Shown here: piece by piece, positions 42,198 through 51,350 of the stretch
How the letters are laid out: each line of letters opens with the position of its first letter
How positions within the stretch are numbered: the stretch's first letter is position 1
DNA from: COE1 sp963596435
GTDB lineage: Bacteria > Bacillota > Clostridia > Lachnospirales > Lachnospiraceae
Direction: 5' to 3'
Length of the DNA: 64,000 nucleotides
Assembly: GCA_963596435.1 (NCBI GenBank)
Contig: CAVBMG010000005.1
Location: 1-64,000 of the forward strand
Notes under the pieces: model-generated
Told to the model about the DNA's origin: nothing
The model's input: the letters and a program-made list of their open reading frames with translations, nothing else
Databases searched by the model: none
Position numbers and translations under genes: made by a program

Positions 42198-42794
42198 TTA
42201 GTATTTGATTCCGGCCTTATCCAACTCCCAAACGAGTCTGCCAACCGGTAAGCCTACTACATTGTTATATTCACCACAGATTCCCTTGATATAGGCAGCA
42301 CATCTGCCCTGTATTGCATATGCCCCTGCCTTGTCCATAGGTTCGCCTGTATCTACATAGGTCTGTATCTGTTTCGCCGTCATTGGATACATTTCCACAT
42401 CTGTCTTTTCATGGAAGCTGATAATCTGTCTGCCCTGCTCTTCCAGAATGATCAAAGTAACACCTGTGTATACCTGATGCACCTTGCCCTGCAGACTTGA
42501 CAGCATCCTCACCGCATCCGCCTTATCCTTTGGTTTTCCCATAATTGCGCCATCATAAGCTACAATCGTATCTGCTCCTATGATTACTGTACTTTTCTGC
42601 CTGCCATGTTCTTTCTCATAGCGTTCTGCCACTTCTCCTGCCTTTTGCAGGGACAGTTCTTCTACAATATCTGCCGGCTGCTGTTTTGTAATGATTTCCT
42701 CTCCATGCGCAGAAGCAATTTCAAATGAAAGACCTATCTGCTCTAATAGTTCTTTTCTTCTGGGCGACCCGGATGCTAATACAAATTTTACCAT
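42198..42794 (-). CDS. maf: Maf family nucleoside triphosphate pyrophosphatase
   Basis: A 198-residue Maf/HAM1-like enzyme with the signature FVLASGSPRRKELLEQIGL, VIIGADTIVAYDG, GKPKDKADAVRML and YTGVTLI, then DKAGAYAIQG. These proteins hydrolyse non-canonical or dTTP/UTP-type nucleotides to monophosphates and affect septum formation. It lies 38 nt after ppk. Confidence 0.93.
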   Translation of the reverse strand: MVKFVLASGSPRRKELLEQIGLSFEIASAHGEEIITKQQPADIVEELSLQKAGEVAERYEKEHGRQKSTVIIGADTIVAYDGAIMGKPKDKADAVRMLSSLQGKVHQVYTGVTLIILEEQGRQIISFHEKTDVEMYPMTAKQIQTYVDTGEPMDKAGAYAIQGRCAAYIKGICGEYNNVVGLPVGRLVWELDKAGIKY

Positions 42795-42832
42795 AATATG
42801 CCGTACCTTTCCAGTCTCTGTTATCTCTTTCT

Positions 42833-45004
42833 TTACTCTGCCTCAATATGAGTCTCCGGCTTGAATACTCTTGCCTGCTGTTCATTCTTGTGATTATGTG
42901 CAGCAGCCATATATTCTTTACAGAATTCTTCCTGTGCATTGCACAATACCTTACCGCGCTTGTCTACCTTTTCATAGGTTCCATCGGGCTTTAACAGCTG
43001 CGCTTTCACCGTATCTCTCATCTGCACATCCAGGATATGCCATACCTTTTCTTTCAATTCAGGGTTCAGCACAGGGAAGAGAATCTCTACACGACGCTCC
43101 AGATTTCTTGGCATCCAGTCAGCACTTCCCATGTACAATTCGGGATTACCGCCATTTTCAAAATAGAAGATTCTGGCGTGTTCCAGGAAATTACCAACAA
43201 TGGAACGCACGGATATATTATCATTCGTTCCTTCTACTCCTGTTCTCAGACAGCAGATACCACGAACGATCAGATCAATCTTTACACCTGCTGCCGCTGC
43301 TTCATACAATGCTCTGATGACATCCGGATCACATAGCGAGTTCATCTTTGCAATGATATGTGCCGGTCTGTTCTGCTTTGCATTGTCTTTTTCCCTGTTG
43401 ATCAGATATAAGAACTTATCCTTTAACCACAGCGGTGCCAAAGCAAGGTGATTCCAGCTAAGCGGTTCTGAATAACCGGACAGCATGTTGAATACTGCGG
43501 TTGCATCCTCTCCTATTGCTTCGTTACAGGTAAGAATACCACAGTCTGTATACAATTTGGCTGTAGAATCATTATAATTACCAGTTCCCAGATGGACATA
43601 TCTGCGGATGCCCTCTTCTTCTCTTCTGACAACCAGTGTGATCTTACAGTGGGTCTTTAGACCAACCAGACCATATATTACATGACAGCCTGCCTTTTCC
43701 AGCTTCTTCGCCCATACAATATTATTCTCTTCATCAAATCTGGCCTTTAACTCGACCAGTACAGTGACCTGTTTACCGTTCTCTGCTGCCTGTGAAAGTG
43801 CTGCAATAATAGGAGAATTGCCACTGACACGATACAGCGTCTGCTTGATTGCCAGTACTTCCGGATCTCTGGAAGCCTGCTTAATGAAGTCTACGACCGG
43901 TGCAAATGTCTCATAAGGATGATGCAGCAGAATATCCCTTTGTCTGATCTCATCAAAAAGGTTACAGTCAGGTGTCAGTCCATCTACCGGCTGTGGAACA
44001 TAAGGTGGTGTCTTTAAATGGTCAAATCCACTCATACCATACATTTTCATCAGGAAAGTCAGATCAAGCGGACCTGGAATTTCATAGATATCCTGTTCTT
44101 CTACGCAAAGCTCCTTCTGGATAAATGACAACAGTCTTTCGTTGATTCCATCCTCTACTTCCAGACGGATGACCTGTCCCCATTGTCTCTGCTTTAACTG
44201 CTTCTCAATTTCCTTGAGCAGATCTGCTGCTTCCTCTTCTTCCAGGGAAAAGTCAGCATTTCTCATAATTCTGAACGGATATACACATTCGATATCATAA
44301 TTCAGGAAAAGCTTATCCATATTGCGTTCAATGATCTGTTCCAGCAGAATCACACGCTTGCAGCCATCTTTGCCATCTGGCAGACTGACGATTCTTGGAA
44401 GTACGCTCGGTACCTGTACTGTCGCAAATTCCAGTTCTTTTGCAGCAGCAGAACGCTTGAACAAATGCTTCTTTAATACACTGTTATTCTCTTTACGTGA
44501 CACCAGTGCACCAAGATTCAGGGATTTATTACGAATCAATGGAAAAGGTCTGGAAGAGTCCACTGCCATCGGTGTCAATACGGGATATACATTATCCTGA
44601 AAATAACGGTCTACGAATTTCTTGTCCTCTTCCTCCAGTTCCTCATGCTTCTCGATTACCTGTAATCCATTCTGTCCAAGCAAAGGAATCAGCGAACGGT
44701 TATATGTAGAGTACTGCATATTGACCAACTCATGAGTAGCCTTATTCACTGCCTCCAGCTGTTCCTGTGCAGTCATTCCTGCAATGTCCTTCTTCTTATA
44801 TCCGGCATTTACCATATCTTTAAGAGATGCCACACGCACCATAAAGAATTCATCCAGATTAGATGCCGTAATACTTAAAAACTTCAGTCTCTCAAATAAC
44901 GGCAGCGACTTATCTCTTGCCTCTCCCAATACTCTATGGTCAAATGCTACCCAGCTCAATTCCCTGTTGTAGTAATATTCCGGTCTGCTATAGTCAATCT
45001 TCAT
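42833..45004 (-). CDS. ppk: Polyphosphate kinase (PPK1)
   Basis: A 723-residue PPK1 that reversibly moves the ATP gamma-phosphate onto polyphosphate. Domains in order: N domain (YYNRELSWVAFDHRVLGEAR), head domain, then C1/C2 phospholipase-D-like halves with VELKARFDEENNIVWAKKLE, the autophosphorylated His region YVHLGTGNYNDSTAKLYTD and GICCLRTGVEGTNDNISVRS. Length is normal. It is followed by maf and preceded 16 nt upstream by the ppx gene, the classic polyphosphate pair. Confidence 0.96.
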   Translation of the reverse strand: MKIDYSRPEYYYNRELSWVAFDHRVLGEARDKSLPLFERLKFLSITASNLDEFFMVRVASLKDMVNAGYKKKDIAGMTAQEQLEAVNKATHELVNMQYSTYNRSLIPLLGQNGLQVIEKHEELEEEDKKFVDRYFQDNVYPVLTPMAVDSSRPFPLIRNKSLNLGALVSRKENNSVLKKHLFKRSAAAKELEFATVQVPSVLPRIVSLPDGKDGCKRVILLEQIIERNMDKLFLNYDIECVYPFRIMRNADFSLEEEEAADLLKEIEKQLKQRQWGQVIRLEVEDGINERLLSFIQKELCVEEQDIYEIPGPLDLTFLMKMYGMSGFDHLKTPPYVPQPVDGLTPDCNLFDEIRQRDILLHHPYETFAPVVDFIKQASRDPEVLAIKQTLYRVSGNSPIIAALSQAAENGKQVTVLVELKARFDEENNIVWAKKLEKAGCHVIYGLVGLKTHCKITLVVRREEEGIRRYVHLGTGNYNDSTAKLYTDCGILTCNEAIGEDATAVFNMLSGYSEPLSWNHLALAPLWLKDKFLYLINREKDNAKQNRPAHIIAKMNSLCDPDVIRALYEAAAAGVKIDLIVRGICCLRTGVEGTNDNISVRSIVGNFLEHARIFYFENGGNPELYMGSADWMPRNLERRVEILFPVLNPELKEKVWHILDVQMRDTVKAQLLKPDGTYEKVDKRGKVLCNAQEEFCKEYMAAAHNHKNEQQARVFKPETHIEAE

Positions 45005-45020
45005 ATGCTACTCATCCCCC

Positions 45021-46568
45021 TTATATATTGCTCTTTTTCTGTTTTACAATGGGCTTGATATTATATACTTCTTCAAACAGCTCTGCATTTCTTGCAAACA
45101 TGCTTAATTCCAGCGTCATATCAGCATTAGATTCGACTGTGATAATAATAGAATCGTCTTTTAATGTCGTCTTTACATTATCACATTTCTCACGATGACT
45201 GATATCCAGTCCATCCGCCAGACGTATGATTGCTGTCAGCTTGGCTATTTTAAGAAAAGACTCCTTATCCAGTGTCGTTACCCGTCCTACTGTTTCGTAA
45301 TACTCAAAAGGTTCTGTTGAATACTTTACGATATTAGCTACAATCTCTCTTTCCAGGTGAGACAATCCGATCATCTCTGTCGCCATCACAATATTATAGG
45401 AACTCTCACCCACATTGGTCAGGCTGATATATCTGCCGCATTCATTCAGAATTGCAGCAATCTGCAACAACAATCTGTCTCTTTTATTCAGACCATGCAC
45501 TTTCTTGAGATGGTCATACAAGGTCAGTGCGATTTCTTCTCTTTCTCTGGTGCTGCGTTCTCCACTGTGATACCTCTTATTAATATCCCTTGCACATGCC
45601 AGAATATCCTGTTCAAAATTATGTGATACAGATAATACTTTATTCTTCTCCGCATATTCATATGCAATACCATCACACAGACTGACACCAGGCGCCCACA
45701 GTGTCTTAGCTCCCAGTACTTTCATCATATGCTTGATCATGATAGCTGATAAGTACAAAAGTGATGTATTCTCAGCTGGAATTCCCAAAGCTGCTGCTAT
45801 TTCCTGGGAATTTCTCTGTTTTAATCTGCTTACAAATTCCTGGAAAGTCTGTGCATCCACATGACCTTCCTTGCCGGATTTAAGGATTCCCTTCTGCAGG
45901 ATCAATGACACATAATCATCTACCAGAATGATATTTTCAATGGTTCTGTCACCAACGAACATCTGCTTAAAGCTCTGGAGACGGTCAATTACCATTTCCT
46001 CTACGATTTCTTCAAGCTGATAGGTCTTATAGGACACCTTGCTCAATTCTTCTCTCATACGCAGAACGCCGGGACGAATATTCTGTGTCGTAACCAGTGA
46101 GTCTTTATCAAACAAGGAAAGCTGTATGCTGCCTCCACCTATATCAATAAAAGCGGTTCCCTTCTCAATGATATTCTGGAAATCCCGACCTTTGGATGCC
46201 ACCGATTTATAATCAAGGAATCGTTGCTCCGAATTGCTCAGTACTTCCAGCTCAATACCCGTTCTGGTACGAATCTGATCCAGCAGGATCAACGTATTCT
46301 TCGTTTCTCTGATGGCACTCGTTCCATAGGCACGGTATGCATCTACTTTATAACTGTTCATGATCTGTATAAACTCACGCAATAATCTGCACAGCTCATC
46401 CATACGTTCACTGCTGATCTTACCCGTCAGATAAGAGTCCGTTCCAAGCTCAATCCTGTGACGGATGCAGTCGATTTCTTTTATTCCATTCTTTGAAGAT
46501 ATCTCAAATATCTTCATGGTCAGTTCATAGGAACCTACATCAATTGCGGCAAAGGTCTTATATGCCAT
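45021..46568 (-). CDS. ppx: Ppx/GppA-family exopolyphosphatase
   Basis: A 515-residue Ppx/GppA enzyme of the ASKHA fold: AAIDVGSYELTMKIFEIS (phosphate 1), RAYGTSAIRETKN, GTAFIDIGGGSIQLSLF (phosphate 2), LGAKTLWAPGVSLCDGIAYE. The C-terminal ~200 residues are an HD-like domain (LLLQIAAILNECGRYISLTN). It removes terminal phosphates from polyphosphate, or acts on pppGpp. AGGGG lies 7 nt before the ATG. Confidence 0.93.
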   Translation of the reverse strand: MAYKTFAAIDVGSYELTMKIFEISSKNGIKEIDCIRHRIELGTDSYLTGKISSERMDELCRLLREFIQIMNSYKVDAYRAYGTSAIRETKNTLILLDQIRTRTGIELEVLSNSEQRFLDYKSVASKGRDFQNIIEKGTAFIDIGGGSIQLSLFDKDSLVTTQNIRPGVLRMREELSKVSYKTYQLEEIVEEMVIDRLQSFKQMFVGDRTIENIILVDDYVSLILQKGILKSGKEGHVDAQTFQEFVSRLKQRNSQEIAAALGIPAENTSLLYLSAIMIKHMMKVLGAKTLWAPGVSLCDGIAYEYAEKNKVLSVSHNFEQDILACARDINKRYHSGERSTREREEIALTLYDHLKKVHGLNKRDRLLLQIAAILNECGRYISLTNVGESSYNIVMATEMIGLSHLEREIVANIVKYSTEPFEYYETVGRVTTLDKESFLKIAKLTAIIRLADGLDISHREKCDNVKTTLKDDSIIITVESNADMTLELSMFARNAELFEEVYNIKPIVKQKKSNI

Positions 46569-46595
46569 ATAATCACCCCTTTTATGATTCTGTTA

Positions 46596-47888
46596 TTACT
46601 GCTTGCCAGCCAGATAATCAATAAACTGCTGCGCTGTTCTTCCAGAAAGTCCTCCATGGGATAATTCCCACTTATTTGCTTCTAACAAAAGTTCGTCCTC
46701 TGACATCTCTATATTATTTCTGGCAGCCAGTGCTTTCACGATCTCCTGGAATTCCTTCTTGTTTGGTGCGCAGAAGAAGATAGATACACCAAAACGTGCT
46801 ACCAGTGAAAGCTTCTCCTGTACTGTATCTGAAGCATGCAGATCATCTCTACGTTCTTCCTTATCAGAAAATTTCTCCCTTACCAGATGTCTTCTGTTGG
46901 AGGTTGCATAGATCAGTACATTGTCCGGCTTTACTTCCAGTCCACCCTCAATAATAGCTTTCAGATATTTATATTCAATTTCAAATTCTTCAAAACTCAG
47001 ATCATCCATATAAATGATAAATTTATAGTTTCTGTTCTTGATCTGCGCGATCACATCATTGAGATCCTTGAACTGATGCTTGTACACCTCGATCATACGC
47101 AGTCCCTGATCGTAATAGCGGTTGATAATACCCTTGATACAGGAGGATTTACCAGTACCTGCATCACCAAACAACAGGCAGTTATTTGCAGGTCTTCCCT
47201 GTACGAATGCCTCTGTATTATCAATGAGCTTCTGCTTTGGAATCTCATAGCCAACCAGATCCTCCAATTTCACATGGTCGATATTCTTGATTGCCTTGAT
47301 CTCCATTTTCTCTCCTTCAGGATGAGATATACGGAAGGATTTATTCAGACCAAACTTACCTACACCATATCTGGCATAGAATTCTGTAATGATCTGTTTG
47401 ATAGCCTCTGCACTGTCTGCATGACCGATTTCTCCTGCTACTTCACAGATACGGTCTCTGATTCTGGAATTGTACACATGGCTCTTCTCATGATTGCCTT
47501 CAAAATGTCTGATATATGCAAGGGTATCCTGTCCAAATTTATCTCCCATCTGTGTGAAATCATAATCGATCAGTTCCTTGATAATTGCAAAATCATGTAA
47601 TGCCACTTCATTTAATGTGCCCTGCTGCTCTCCCCTGATCTCGCTGCCAAGACTGTACGCATTCTCATCATTTACCAGCAGATTGGCAATATAGCAGTGC
47701 CACAGATTCCCATAAAATCCATGATGTGCAGCCTTGTCCAGCATCGTATGGATACATTCAAAGAACAAGTCCTCTCTGTCCTCCAGATTATAATAATCGT
47801 CATCAAAATGCTCCATAAGCCATGCCATATCTGACAGCAGCTTATCCTGTTTCAGATTACGATATACGATCAGTTCCTTTATTCTCAT
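46596..47888 (-). CDS. DUF815 AAA-type ATPase
   Basis: A 430-residue ATPase. Helical N-terminal half with no recognisable domain, then the DUF815 core: LVGYEIPKQKLIDNTEAFVQ, Walker A LLFGDAGTGKSS, Walker B KFIIYMDDLSFE, sensor-1 IYATSNRRHLV followed by RFGVSIFF, and GGLSGRTAQQFIDYLAG at the end. Members are predicted DnaA/IstB-like P-loop ATPases of unknown role. It is 18 nt after pheA and 27 nt before ppx. Confidence 0.88.
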   Translation of the reverse strand: MRIKELIVYRNLKQDKLLSDMAWLMEHFDDDYYNLEDREDLFFECIHTMLDKAAHHGFYGNLWHCYIANLLVNDENAYSLGSEIRGEQQGTLNEVALHDFAIIKELIDYDFTQMGDKFGQDTLAYIRHFEGNHEKSHVYNSRIRDRICEVAGEIGHADSAEAIKQIITEFYARYGVGKFGLNKSFRISHPEGEKMEIKAIKNIDHVKLEDLVGYEIPKQKLIDNTEAFVQGRPANNCLLFGDAGTGKSSCIKGIINRYYDQGLRMIEVYKHQFKDLNDVIAQIKNRNYKFIIYMDDLSFEEFEIEYKYLKAIIEGGLEVKPDNVLIYATSNRRHLVREKFSDKEERRDDLHASDTVQEKLSLVARFGVSIFFCAPNKKEFQEIVKALAARNNIEMSEDELLLEANKWELSHGGLSGRTAQQFIDYLAGKQ

Positions 47889-47906
47889 TGTAATTATGCC
47901 TCTTTT

Positions 47907-49031
47907 CTAATAATTTCCCAGTATCTTCATATTTCTGGTCTCTTCCCTCAGACCTCTCAGTGCATTTTTTACAGCGCTGTCTTCCATATTACCCTCAAAA
48001 TCCACAAAGAATCTGTATTCCCAGTTTCTTCCTTCCAATGGACGGGATTCGATCTTGGTCATATTCAGTCCATTATAGATCAGATGTGACAGGGCATGAT
48101 AAAGAGCACCACTCTCATGATTCACTTCAAAACACAGACTGATCTTAGATGCATCTTTGGAAAATACTTTCTGATTGGTAATGATAATAAAACGGGTGGA
48201 ATTCTCTTTCAAATCATTTACACCCTTCTCCAGAATCTCCAGACCATATACCTTAGCTGCATATTCGCTGGCAATGGCAGCTTCTGTCGGGTTCTTATCC
48301 TCTGCGACCTTCTGTGCAGCAAATGCATTGTTCTTCATACTGATCTGCTGCCATCCCTTCTCCTGTAGATAATGGGCACTCTGCATCAGTGACTGTGCAT
48401 GGGAATAGACTGTCTTAATATCGCTGATCTTCGTTCCCGCACAGCCAAGCAGACAATGATTAATAGGAATAATCTGCTCACCTACGATATAATTCTCAAA
48501 TTCCACCAGAAGGTCATATATCTCACTGACAATTCCTGCTGATGAATTCTCTATCGGCAATACTGCAAAATCAGCGCTGCCCTCATCAATTGCCAGCATG
48601 GCATCCCTGAAGGTATCTACATGAAAGCAATTTACACCTTCTCCGAAATACTGAATCATGGCAGCCTGGGAATAGGCTCCCTCTGCTCCCTGAAATACCA
48701 CTCTGCACTTGGATGTATCAAAATGATCTACCTTGGAAAAGGAAAGCTTGCCTACACTGTCATGCTCTGCCAGCAGTCTATACTGAAGCTTACGGCTCAT
48801 TGCCATGATCTGTTCAAAAAGCTCCGTCACACCATAGGCATTGAACTCATTATGTGTCAATGCACTGACTGCTTCCAGCTTCTGCTTCTCACGCTCTTTA
48901 TCAAAAACACGTTTACCAGTCTCTATCTTATATTCTGCGACCTGTCCGCAGACATCCATTCTTTTCTCATACAGCTCAACGATCTGCTTGTCAATTCCAT
49001 CAAGCTCATTCCTCAATTCCAGTAAATCCAT
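47907..49031 (-). CDS. pheA: Bifunctional chorismate mutase / prephenate dehydratase
   Basis: A 374-residue P-protein of phenylalanine synthesis. Residues ~1-90: AroQ chorismate mutase (LLELRNELDGIDKQIVELYEKR). Residues ~108-285: prephenate dehydratase (VVFQGAEGAYSQAAMIQYFG, FAVLPIENSSAGIV, and NSTRFIII with the catalytic Thr). C-terminal ACT domain (GALYHALSHLIYNGLNMTKI followed by ESRP), the phenylalanine feedback site. AGGAGG precedes the ATG. First gene of the seven-gene transcript. Confidence 0.95.
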   Translation of the reverse strand: MDLLELRNELDGIDKQIVELYEKRMDVCGQVAEYKIETGKRVFDKEREKQKLEAVSALTHNEFNAYGVTELFEQIMAMSRKLQYRLLAEHDSVGKLSFSKVDHFDTSKCRVVFQGAEGAYSQAAMIQYFGEGVNCFHVDTFRDAMLAIDEGSADFAVLPIENSSAGIVSEIYDLLVEFENYIVGEQIIPINHCLLGCAGTKISDIKTVYSHAQSLMQSAHYLQEKGWQQISMKNNAFAAQKVAEDKNPTEAAIASEYAAKVYGLEILEKGVNDLKENSTRFIIITNQKVFSKDASKISLCFEVNHESGALYHALSHLIYNGLNMTKIESRPLEGRNWEYRFFVDFEGNMEDSAVKNALRGLREETRNMKILGNY

Positions 49032-49096
49032 CTGTTATCTCCTCCTGATTAATGTACTCTTGAATGAAGCATTCTGAGAGCACATAATATACATAG

Positions 49097-49125
49097 AGTA
49101 TAACATCACTGTTCACTACGTTCAA
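49097..49125 (-). promoter_or_regulatory. Promoter of the pheA-ppx-ppk operon
   Basis: Minus strand TTGAAC (49120-49125), 17-nt spacer, TATACT (49097-49102), about 65 bp before the pheA ATG. Confidence 0.6.
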
Positions 49126-49206
49126 GTAATGGATAAAATACTGTAATCCTCTTTAAATTTGTCAGAATATTCTGTATAATAATAGGTAATTAAGGGGGCA
49201 ACTATC

Positions 49207-50238
49207 ATGAAGAGAAAAGTTATTACTATTTTGTCCATTCTAGGTATTGCAGCATTATGCATCGGTACTGCTGTTGCAATCTCATTCAGTCATAAAATCA
49301 AATTAAATCCGGATTACGTTGTGGGCAACACCGCCGGCAACTTATATAATGGGGGAACCTTCTGCGAAGATGATAACTATGTCTATTTCGCCAACGCCTA
49401 CGACAACGGTGCTCTTTACCGCATGCGTCCTGATGAATCAGACATGAAGAAGCTTATATCTACTCAGGTAAGCAGTATTAATTCAGGCGGCGATTACCTG
49501 TATTATTATCAGCAAAGTGTTGGTTCCGGTGAAGGCTTCGGCTACATGTTCAATGCAACAGGTATCTATCGTGTATCCAAGAAAAATCCTGCCAAAAACA
49601 CCTGCCTGGATAAAATATATGGAAGCAACGTAGTATTAAGTGGCAACTCCTTATACTATAATGTTTCTGCTGAGGATGGCACCTTTTTGATGGCAAAAAG
49701 CACAGATGGTAAAAGTTCCCAGACTATTCTGACGAACCCTATTCTCCCCGCCTGTGTTGACAATAACACTCTTTACTATCAGAATACCAAGACAGACCTG
49801 CATCTTATGGGTGTCAATACCTTAAACAATCGGGTATTTCAGGTATCTTCTGAAGATATTTATATGCCTATTGTAGAAGGCAACACGCTTTATGGTATAG
49901 ACATTCATAACAATTACGCTTTGATCCGTATGGATCTGACCACTGGGGAAAAGACAACTCTGGATGATACAAGGACTGATATGCTCAATGTCTCACCACA
50001 ATATATCTACTATCAGACATCAGGCGATAATCCACAGTTCAAGCGTATTTCCAAGGATGGTTCTTATATGGAAGTAATTGCTGATGGTGCATACAATACT
50101 ATCCAGACCACTTCCCAATATGTCTATTTTCTGAAATTTGGAAGCAGTGTTCCTGTGTACAGAATCCCTCTGGACGGAGCAATTGACATTTCCACTTTCG
50201 ATGCAGCACTACAGGCTGCTGCCCAACAGAATAAATAA
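49207..50238 (+). CDS. Membrane-anchored DUF5050 beta-propeller protein
   Basis: A 343-residue exported protein: an N-terminal membrane anchor or uncleaved signal (residues ~5-25, ITILSILGIAALCIGTAVAI) and an extracytoplasmic propeller of repeated blades with Tyr-rich strands (DDNYVYFANAYDNGALYRMR, GGDYLYYYQQ, TSQYVYFLKF). DUF5050 propellers occur in many clostridial surface proteins; ligand or partner unknown. GGGGG lies close before the ATG. A palindrome CAGAATATTCTG (49163-49174) sits just above TATAAT and might be an operator. Confidence 0.8.
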   Translation: MKRKVITILSILGIAALCIGTAVAISFSHKIKLNPDYVVGNTAGNLYNGGTFCEDDNYVYFANAYDNGALYRMRPDESDMKKLISTQVSSINSGGDYLYYYQQSVGSGEGFGYMFNATGIYRVSKKNPAKNTCLDKIYGSNVVLSGNSLYYNVSAEDGTFLMAKSTDGKSSQTILTNPILPACVDNNTLYYQNTKTDLHLMGVNTLNNRVFQVSSEDIYMPIVEGNTLYGIDIHNNYALIRMDLTTGEKTTLDDTRTDMLNVSPQYIYYQTSGDNPQFKRISKDGSYMEVIADGAYNTIQTTSQYVYFLKFGSSVPVYRIPLDGAIDISTFDAALQAAAQQNK

Positions 50239-50247
50239 AAATAACAC

Positions 50248-50295
50248 GACCGGTCTTGTATGTATATTTCATGCAAAACCGGTCATACTGTTTTT
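50248..50295 (+). terminator. Probable terminator after DUF5050 gene
   Basis: GACCGGT pairs with ACCGGTC, with further pairing TTG/CAA toward the loop, followed by a partly interrupted T-tract (TACTGTTTTT). The next ORF starts at its end, so leaky termination may control it. Confidence 0.6.
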
Positions 50296-50721
50296 ATGAA
50301 TCATAAATCAAATTCTTTTCTTAACAACTTCATAAAATGCGGTATTGCAGGATGGTGTCTGGAGATTCTCTTTACCGCCTCCATGGCACTACGCAGGCGT
50401 GAAATGACCCTAAAAGGCACTACTTCCATCTGGATGTTTCCCATTTACGGCTCCATGGCATTATTACGACCTTTCTTTCTACGAATGCAGAAATTGACCT
50501 TTCCAGTTCGTGGATGTATCTATGCCCTTATGATCTTTGCCGGCGAATTTTTAAGTGGACGTCTTTTACAGAAGCATCGCCTGTGTCCCTGGGATTACGC
50601 CAGACATCATTGGAATATTCAGGGTATCATACGCCTGGACTTCTTCCCCTACTGGTTTGCCACCGGACTTTTCTTCGAGAAACTGCTTACCGAGAAACCA
50701 TCCAACCAATCTAAGGGCTGA
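50296..50721 (+). CDS. CmpB-family (putative ABC transporter type IV) membrane protein
   Basis: About 141 residues with four hydrophobic segments. GIAGWCLEILFTASMAL, TSIWMFPIYGSMAL, GCIYALMIFAGEFLSGRLL and CPWDYARHHWNIQGIIRLDF are the conserved blocks of PF06541 membrane proteins, function unknown. The frame is open from 50260, but that part lies in the terminator hairpin, so ATG 50296 is preferred. No good ribosome site is visible, so expression may be weak. The family often shows one or two such domains; this is the single-domain form. Confidence 0.7.
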   Translation: MNHKSNSFLNNFIKCGIAGWCLEILFTASMALRRREMTLKGTTSIWMFPIYGSMALLRPFFLRMQKLTFPVRGCIYALMIFAGEFLSGRLLQKHRLCPWDYARHHWNIQGIIRLDFFPYWFATGLFFEKLLTEKPSNQSKG

Positions 50722-50756
50722 ATTATACCGCACTCCCTGCTCCACTTCTCAGGGTT

Positions 50757-50784
50757 TAAAAAAGGAGAGGGCATTCCCCTCTCC
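50757..50784 (-). terminator. Terminator of PH-domain gene
   Basis: GGAGAGGG pairs with CCCTCTCC; on the minus strand it is followed by TTTTTTT. Confidence 0.8.
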
Positions 50785-50800
50785 AAATTGCACTATGCAT

Positions 50801-51172
50801 TTAGTTATCAATATCAAAATCTGAACCATCAACACCGATATCCAGTGTGTTCATTGTTCTGCGCTTTCTTCTTGCTACCTCTGACTGCTCCAGAATGAAG
50901 TCCTTGATAGCTCTTGCATTCTTAATATGCGCCATAACAAGCTGTGGACTGGTCGTATCACCTGTATAACAGACAATTGTACCCAAGCCAAATATTCTCT
51001 CCCACAGAGAAGTCTTCAATGTCACATCCTGTACCTTGTACATATAGCAGTCATTCTCTTCCTTGCTCAGGAATCCCGTATCTACAGTAATGACCTCTTC
51101 TTTTACCGTGTATATTGTAAAAGTAAACGGCAGTCCAAAAAATACCCATCTCTTTCGCTCTCTAAATTCCAT
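50801..51172 (-). CDS. Bacterial PH-domain protein
   Basis: A 123-residue protein starting MEFRERKRWVFFGLPFTFTI at ATG 51172, 7 nt after AGGAGG (a longer frame to 51193 is less likely). It has the bacterial PH (DUF304/YdbS-like) pattern: YTVKEEVITVDTGFLSKEEN, YMYKVQDVTLKTSLWERIFG, VCYTGDTTSPQLVMAHIKNA. No membrane span, unlike YdbS. Role unknown, perhaps protein-protein or membrane-surface binding. Confidence 0.78.
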   Translation of the reverse strand: MEFRERKRWVFFGLPFTFTIYTVKEEVITVDTGFLSKEENDCYMYKVQDVTLKTSLWERIFGLGTIVCYTGDTTSPQLVMAHIKNARAIKDFILEQSEVARRKRRTMNTLDIGVDGSDFDIDN

Positions 51173-51274
51173 CTTTATCCTCCTACTCTGCATGACCTAT
51201 GGTCTCTGTTTTTTCTTACGTATAGTATAACATAAAATTTAGAAATGTCCTATTCATAAAATATAATTTTTCCA

Positions 51275-51303
51275 TTGCAAGCACACTCAAGATATGCTAT
51301 GAT
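51275..51303 (+). promoter_or_regulatory. pyrBI promoter
   Basis: TTGCAA (51275-51280), 17-nt spacer, TATGAT (51298-51303). Transcription would start near 51310, leaving a leader of ~215 nt before pyrB. Confidence 0.65.
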
Positions 51304-51350
51304 AGCACAAGTGAGTGAATTTATATAAACGATTAAGAAGGAGTAAGACC

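Noticed and set aside
50260..50295. N-terminal extension of the CmpB-family protein
   Set aside because: These codons lie in the loop and right arm of the DUF5050 terminator hairpin and lack a ribosome site.
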